A stretch of 64,000 bases of DNA from Ophthalmolycus amberensis (lineage: Eukaryota; Chordata; Actinopteri; Perciformes; Zoarcidae): the NCBI GenBank assembly GCA_024529925.1, contig JAFEUB010001120.1:1731501-1795500 (forward strand), written 5' to 3'. Both the position numbers and the translations under genes were made by a program. Below the pieces are notes generated by a model that worked only from the letters and a program-made list of their open reading frames with translations, ran no database searches and was not told the DNA's origin. Below, one piece after another: positions 58,578 through 64,000 of this stretch (positions within the stretch are counted from its first letter, which is position 1; the number at the start of each line of letters is the position of its first letter).

Positions 58578-61500
58578 CAGACTGATATCTCAGGTTCCTG
58601 AAAACCTGCAGTGAAACAAGCCTCACCCCGTCGCTAACGCATCACATTATTTAATGTTTATTGTCACATGATGGTTTGACAGCTGCCTCAGAATATCTTT
58701 TCTTCAATTTTTGAAAGAGAGTTTCAGCATAAAAAAATACAACAAAAGCATAAAAGATATTAAAAACAGGAAAAGTATCGGAAGAAAGAACGTTTTTGGC
58801 CTTCAAATGTTAAAAACTGTGGATTTCAGTGCTCTGTTGATAGACAAAATAAGACTCTTTGGTAATCATGGAAAGAAGATCAAAAAAAGTTTTTGTGATG
58901 TAAAAAAAAAGGCCATCAACCTCTCAAAGCACATACTTAATTTCTGTGTATGTGTTGTGTCCGTCTTGTGTTGTGTCCGTGAGTTTCTGTGAGAGTGTGG
59001 TTGAGTGCTATGCTGTGTTGCATCTCCCCGTGGTGGAGATGGAAGGCGACATGGCGGGCTGCTCTCTGTCAGAGGAAGGCGAGTGTTAATATTTAACCGA
59101 GGGAGGCTCTATTTAGAGCCCGCCGCCTCTCCTTCTCCCTGGTGGACAGCACAACGGCGATGCCGCCCGGCGCCGTTATGGAGGAAAGCTGTAGGAGGCA
59201 GCCGCACGTCACTAAGTCTCCCTGACAGAATCAGTTTGCAGATGAGCTTTAAAACGCGTCGCACTGTTTTCCATGCCTCCATGTGTGTGTGTGTCTTGAC
59301 AATCTCTAATTTAAGAGTTTCTCCTCAGAGAGACTTGCAGGGCATCCCAGCATGCTTTGCACCAGAACTCACAGGCCCATTGCAGGGCATTCAGGTACAG
59401 CAGTGCTCCCCAAAAGCCCACTGAGCTCTCACGTTTCCTTCATCCCCTCAGTTATTGTTTTAACCTGATGTAACCTCAAGTTTCGTCTTCTGGGTCTCAG
59501 CGACATCTTGAACTCTGCTTTCACATTTGTGCCGTTTTGAAAATCACCTTTACCAAGCAGTGTGTCCAGTGAGTACATTAACGTGAACACGAAGGCCTTT
59601 ACACAGCAGAGGAGTTATGAATACACAAATTCTACGTGAAATACTCGCCTGCGAAACATTGTATGTCTGTGGCTTTCATTGTGAAAGGTAAGAACGGAAG
59701 GAGTAGATCTGTTTCGGACCACAGAGCCTCCGTGTTTTTGTTACATGAACATAACTCATCCTGTTCCGCACAATGTGATTGGTTGATGCCTTTATTTAAA
59801 AGCTCAGAAAAAAAGCAGGCGTAATATTAGTGTGAAAGTATTCATGAAAAAAATGACAATTCGAAAAAACATATCGATGCAGGTGATTGGATGATCCATC
59901 TGTCAATCAAACTCTTACCAAAGACAGTCAGAAAAAAAGCAAAAAACATGTTTCTCGGTGAGAAAAGCCTTGAATGCCGTTCTTTTCTCTTCTTTCAATG
60001 AAGAAATACACTATAAACGATGCTATTGCAGCATTTATACTAACCTCTTCAGGAGCGTCCATTGTTGTTTAGAACAAACAGCGTCTCTACTTGTCATCTC
60101 GCACACACCCAAGGCACGCCCGTGGCTGCCACTAACTCCGCACAGGACGCTGATTGGCTCTGGCTTTTCGGACACAAACACTTGAATTGAATTACTTGAA
60201 GCCTGATGAGATGAATGTTCATGTGATATGTGATGCGCCAATTACAGGATAATTTCTCGCAGTTGGAATGGATGCCCACAATCTGATTTCTTATACAATC
60301 TTAGACAATCACTTATTAAAAACACACTCATTTCAAAGAGATTGCAAGCGCAAATTGAATGCACGGAAATGTGGAGACTTCATGAACTGGCGACACGCGG
60401 TATATAATTCTTGAGTTGTAGCAGTCACCAAATATAAACACTCTGCTCACTGGCTTCTGGTTGTAATGTATCCACCTCATTGCTGCTGGATGGACATCTG
60501 TCTTTCCATTAGAGATTTCAATAAACATCTTTGGCTTTTGTACAAGTTTGGAGGCAAACCTTCCACAAGCACATTCAGAAAGCGTATCAATCTTCAACAA
60601 AACTTAAAGAATGGAAGCCAGTTAGACATTTAGGACATTTTCACCAACGTGTTTTACATTGCAAGCTCTTCTTTGTTTTTCTCATTTTTTTCAGGATCAA
60701 ATGGCAAGTCTCCCACCGGCTGTGAATTAATGTCTGCGCCAGGAATCTCTGATCCATGTTTTTCCTCTTAGGGCCAGTTTGTTCTTTGGCTGTTGAAATG
60801 GTCTCCAGTAAACACAACTTTAAGAGAATGCATTTGATTTAGGGTCTGCTCAATACATGTACAATATTGAATATCCATGTAGATACATAACTTTCAGTTT
60901 CAAGTATTCATGTTCTCAACGACATACGATGGATATTCTTAACAGGGCAGCCCGATGCTCGTCTCATACTGTCACTTATTATTTCATATATTTAAGTGTA
61001 GAAATGAAATGACAGACCTGTAAATCTCTATGGACACTTTAAGATGAACCCTTTAAGTCCTGGATCAACCTTTCTGGAAGAATGTCTGCAAACTGTGGAA
61101 TGTGAAGGTAGGAAGTGGCCTCTCTTAACCTTTAACCTCCAAAGTGAGACCTTTTGTCAAGTGCTCGACAAAAGCTTCTCTCCAGCACGAGGAGTCCGGA
61201 GCTCCAGCGTCGACCCCTCCCTCCCTCTCCTGCCTTCCCCTTTAGTACTTGTAGGCATATGGATGTGAGGTGTGATTTTGTGTGTCTCAGACTTCTCACC
61301 TGCCCAGTTGACTAAATTCTCAAAATAAATATAACAGCTTGTAATTTTAGAACAATAAAGCGTGGAATGATAACAGGGTAAAGAACAACAACTGTACTTT
61401 GAACTGAAAGTCTACACCAAACTGCATTACCTCCATCTGTACAATAACAAAGTCCTCATGTAGTCATTGCTCTGTTGCTCTCACTTCCTCTTTGTCAGAA

Positions 61501-63415
61501 TAACTGTTATCCGTCACCGATTGATTTCCATCAATCCTGTTGATTCCTTCTCTTCGTCAAGTACCTGTTGATGGAGCGTTGCACTTTCTGCAGATGGTTA
61601 ATATAACAATACAATGAAGGGAAAGAATTGTCCTCTTTTAACCACTTAAATGCTTTTTATTGTGAAACAGATAAAGAAATGTGTTCTACAGCAAACATGA
61701 TCAAAATGTATGAAGTGTCCTGTCCTGGTGATTTAGGTATTCAAGATGCTCTCCTGTCACATTTCCACTGTCACTGTCAGAAATAAAGGCATGCACATCA
61801 TATTAAACATAATAAAGGAGGAATGAGGAGTAAAAGACTCAAAGAAACCTCCATCTGCAGTTGAGGTAAATAAAGCCTCCAGCTACTATTTGTGAATTTA
61901 TGGTACAGAATAAATATATGGCACCTCCAGATAGCATCTGAAAGAACCCGGCGGGTAACGGACCTTGAACCTTGATTGACCAAGCCGCAAATGTACATTT
62001 TGTTAATCTTACTTCTTTGACCACTAATATTCATCTTGTGATACTTTCAATCTGACTTGTGATGTGCTCTAAAGACTGAAGCAGAAGCTGCTGTCCCAAT
62101 AATAAATTAAGAATAAACCCTGCTGAACTTCTGTAATACTCAAGGCTGTAGCTCCGGCAAATTTAATTAGCAGATACGGATAAAGTATTTACATGTGTGT
62201 GTGTGTGTGTGCATGAGTGTGTGTGGGTGTGCGTGATCTGATGGGATCAATAGTGGTTTGGGAGGCCCAGTTGGCAGCTGCTGAGAGCAGGAAACAGGTG
62301 CAGACATGGCTGCTTGATGTACAAGGCGACTGAAATGAGATGAAACCAATTGACCCCCAGAAGAACCAATTAATTACACTTAATCTCCTGCAACGGTGAA
62401 ACTCCGAGCAGCTCGACTGCGGCAGATCGGTGAGGAATGCCTGGATCCAGCACAGTCCCCGCTCATGTTTCCACATTTCTGTTCGAAATAAAGTGAAAGA
62501 TGACAAAGGTAACCGAGGAAAACCAGAAGAGTTGAAATGTTTGCTGCACAGCAAATAGATGCATTTTCCAATGACGCACACAATGTTGCACAAACGAGAA
62601 GAGAAGAGAGTGCGAGTCGGAGATTGCCAGTGACTGGGAGGATTTCCCTTCCTGGGAGTATTGTGGAGCAGCAGCTGAGATGTTAGGCATGCTAATGCTA
62701 CTGCTAATTATGCAACTGTGTGAAACTTGCCAGCAAAAAACACACACAGACACACACATCGGCGCCTCAGAGACAAACAAACCGGCCAATGCAAATACAA
62801 CAGATAGTTTGTTCATCAGTAGGATATTGAAAAAAAAATTGGAAACGATATATGGCTAAGATCTGATCCAAAATCACCACCATGGGGCCGTGCTGCATTA
62901 AGTCCTGTTTGTTAACGTCTGGACTGTGAGGCTCTAGAGTAAAATATCTTTTCTTTGTTTGATTCATGACGTTAAAACAGCCACAATTTCCAGTCGTCGT
63001 CTGAATTTGCGTAGCTCCGAAACTATAAGCGAGGCGAAGATCCTGGAAGATACCCAGAGTTACCACGGTTTCACAGCTGGAAGCTCATGTTACCAGTCTT
63101 GGAACAAAAGAGGAGAAGGTAGAGGAACAGGGAAAACATGGAAGTATATAAACGAGGTGGCTGGAAGGCAAAATCAGGTGAGTAATTGAGGGCAGGTGTG
63201 GCAGAAACACAGGAGGGCAGGAACTGAAAGGACTTTCAAAATAAAACAGGAAATAATTAAAGAGATAAAGCATTAAACAGATTAGCAGGATATTACACTC
63301 AGTAGTCATCAGTCTGACTGTTTGGTATAATTAGTATTTATTCTTGAATTAAGCCCTTTTAGCTATTCCCCAAATAATCGGAATGATTGTGACTTTGTTT
63401 CTTTGGCTGCTCAAT

Positions 63416-63499
63416 AATAATATAAGTATTAACGATAATAATAATAACAATAATAATAATACATTAATAATAATAATAATAGTAATAGTAATAATAATG
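63416..63499. repeat. (ATA)n-like trinucleotide repeat
   Basis: An interrupted AAT/ATA/GTA repeat. Confidence 0.9.
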
Positions 63500-64000
63500 G
63501 ACAGATCCTGAGCAAGAGGCTATTTAGGAAAGAAATAATTCATATTTTGAATGAATTTGACAGTATTGAAAATCATGAATAAAATGATGTTACGTAACAT
63601 GAAAAAACAAGTAATATTTTCATCAAAAACCTTTCCAACCCTCGGGTGTGTCAATTAGCAGTAGGTGCATTCAGCAGGGTGGAGGAGGATGTTTGAGGTG
63701 TATAGGTATCAGGTGGCCTCCTCTTCTGAAGAACCCGGCAAAAAATTTGAACGCTGCCCTAATTGAGTGCCCCTCCCTTGGCCAGCGTGGTCCTGGTGTC
63801 CCCCCTCTCGGGGCCCGGGGGGGCCGGTGTGGCCGTCTGGGGGGGCCTGACCCCAAAACCCTGCCTGAGGCACTGACTGCCACCAGCCTGAACCCTCCCT
63901 AACCCCCAACTAGCTCACTCCCCTCCCCGGCTTTCTTTCTCTGATGCTGTGCTCCTCTCTGTCCAATTGGCTCACAGCTACAGACTTCTTTTGTCTGTCC

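Larger units (their letters stand above)
53272..64000. other. Upstream intergenic DNA, distal part
   Basis: No gene was recognised. It contains CA/GT tracts (54424, 54573-54610, 54845, 54998, 55552, 58453-58494, 58546, 62193), CT tracts at 55291-55341 and 55389-55447, an imperfect direct repeat at 57090-57233, (TA)n near 57415-57450, an (ATA)n-like run at 63416-63499 and a GC-rich stretch at 63770-63900 of unknown nature. The remainder is AT-rich and featureless to me. Confidence 0.6.

Noticed and set aside
63648..63902. 84-codon Gly/Pro-rich frame at the right edge
   Set aside because: It follows GC-rich composition, has no recognised domain and is matched by equally long frames on the other strand.

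Overview
This window is vertebrate nuclear DNA, most probably from a teleost fish. It carries two split genes with GT-AG introns. Their products match the vertebrate transcription factors AP-2 delta (TFAP2D) and AP-2 beta (TFAP2B). The very dense (CA)n/(GT)n and (CT)n/(GA)n microsatellites, the fish-type LINE 3' tails, a ZMYM1-like hAT transposon remnant and the compact introns point to a ray-finned, probably percomorph, genome. The species cannot be named from the sequence. No bacterial feature, operon, CRISPR array, tRNA or rRNA was seen.

Layout, all on the minus strand. Positions 1-2510 are the 3' UTR and downstream flank of TFAP2B. TFAP2B occupies 15186 down to 2511 as seven coding exons and 441 codons. 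Its intron 3 holds a broken hAT transposase (about 8.7-10.5 kb). Positions 15.2-23.2 kb are the roughly 8 kb spacer between the genes, including the TFAP2B promoter side and the TFAP2D 3' UTR. TFAP2D occupies 37112 down to 23219 as eight coding exons and 458 codons. Its introns 2 and 3 hold low-repeat blocks that look like regulatory DNA. Positions 37.1-64 kb are the upstream flank of TFAP2D. I recognise no gene there, only microsatellites, LINE tails, one MITE-like element with inverted ends, and several candidate regulatory blocks.

The two genes are tandem paralogues. They share every intron phase from exon 1 to exon 6, and exons 5 and 6 have identical lengths (119 and 142 nt) in both. TFAP2D has one extra intron in the last helix-span-helix exon. 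The head-to-tail order TFAP2D then TFAP2B matches human chromosome 6p12 as I recall it. Both proteins keep the basic region and helix-span-helix domain, so they should bind GCCNNNGGC-type sites as homo- or heterodimers. AP-2 beta has an N-terminal PY-type activation segment that AP-2 delta lacks.

I did not find a new multi-gene system. The most testable observations are: CU/CA microsatellites hard against the 5' splice sites of the short frame-shifting exon 3 in both genes; perfect palindromes and paired homeodomain/SOX/POU-like motifs in non-coding blocks; and a MITE carrying a nested LINE tail.
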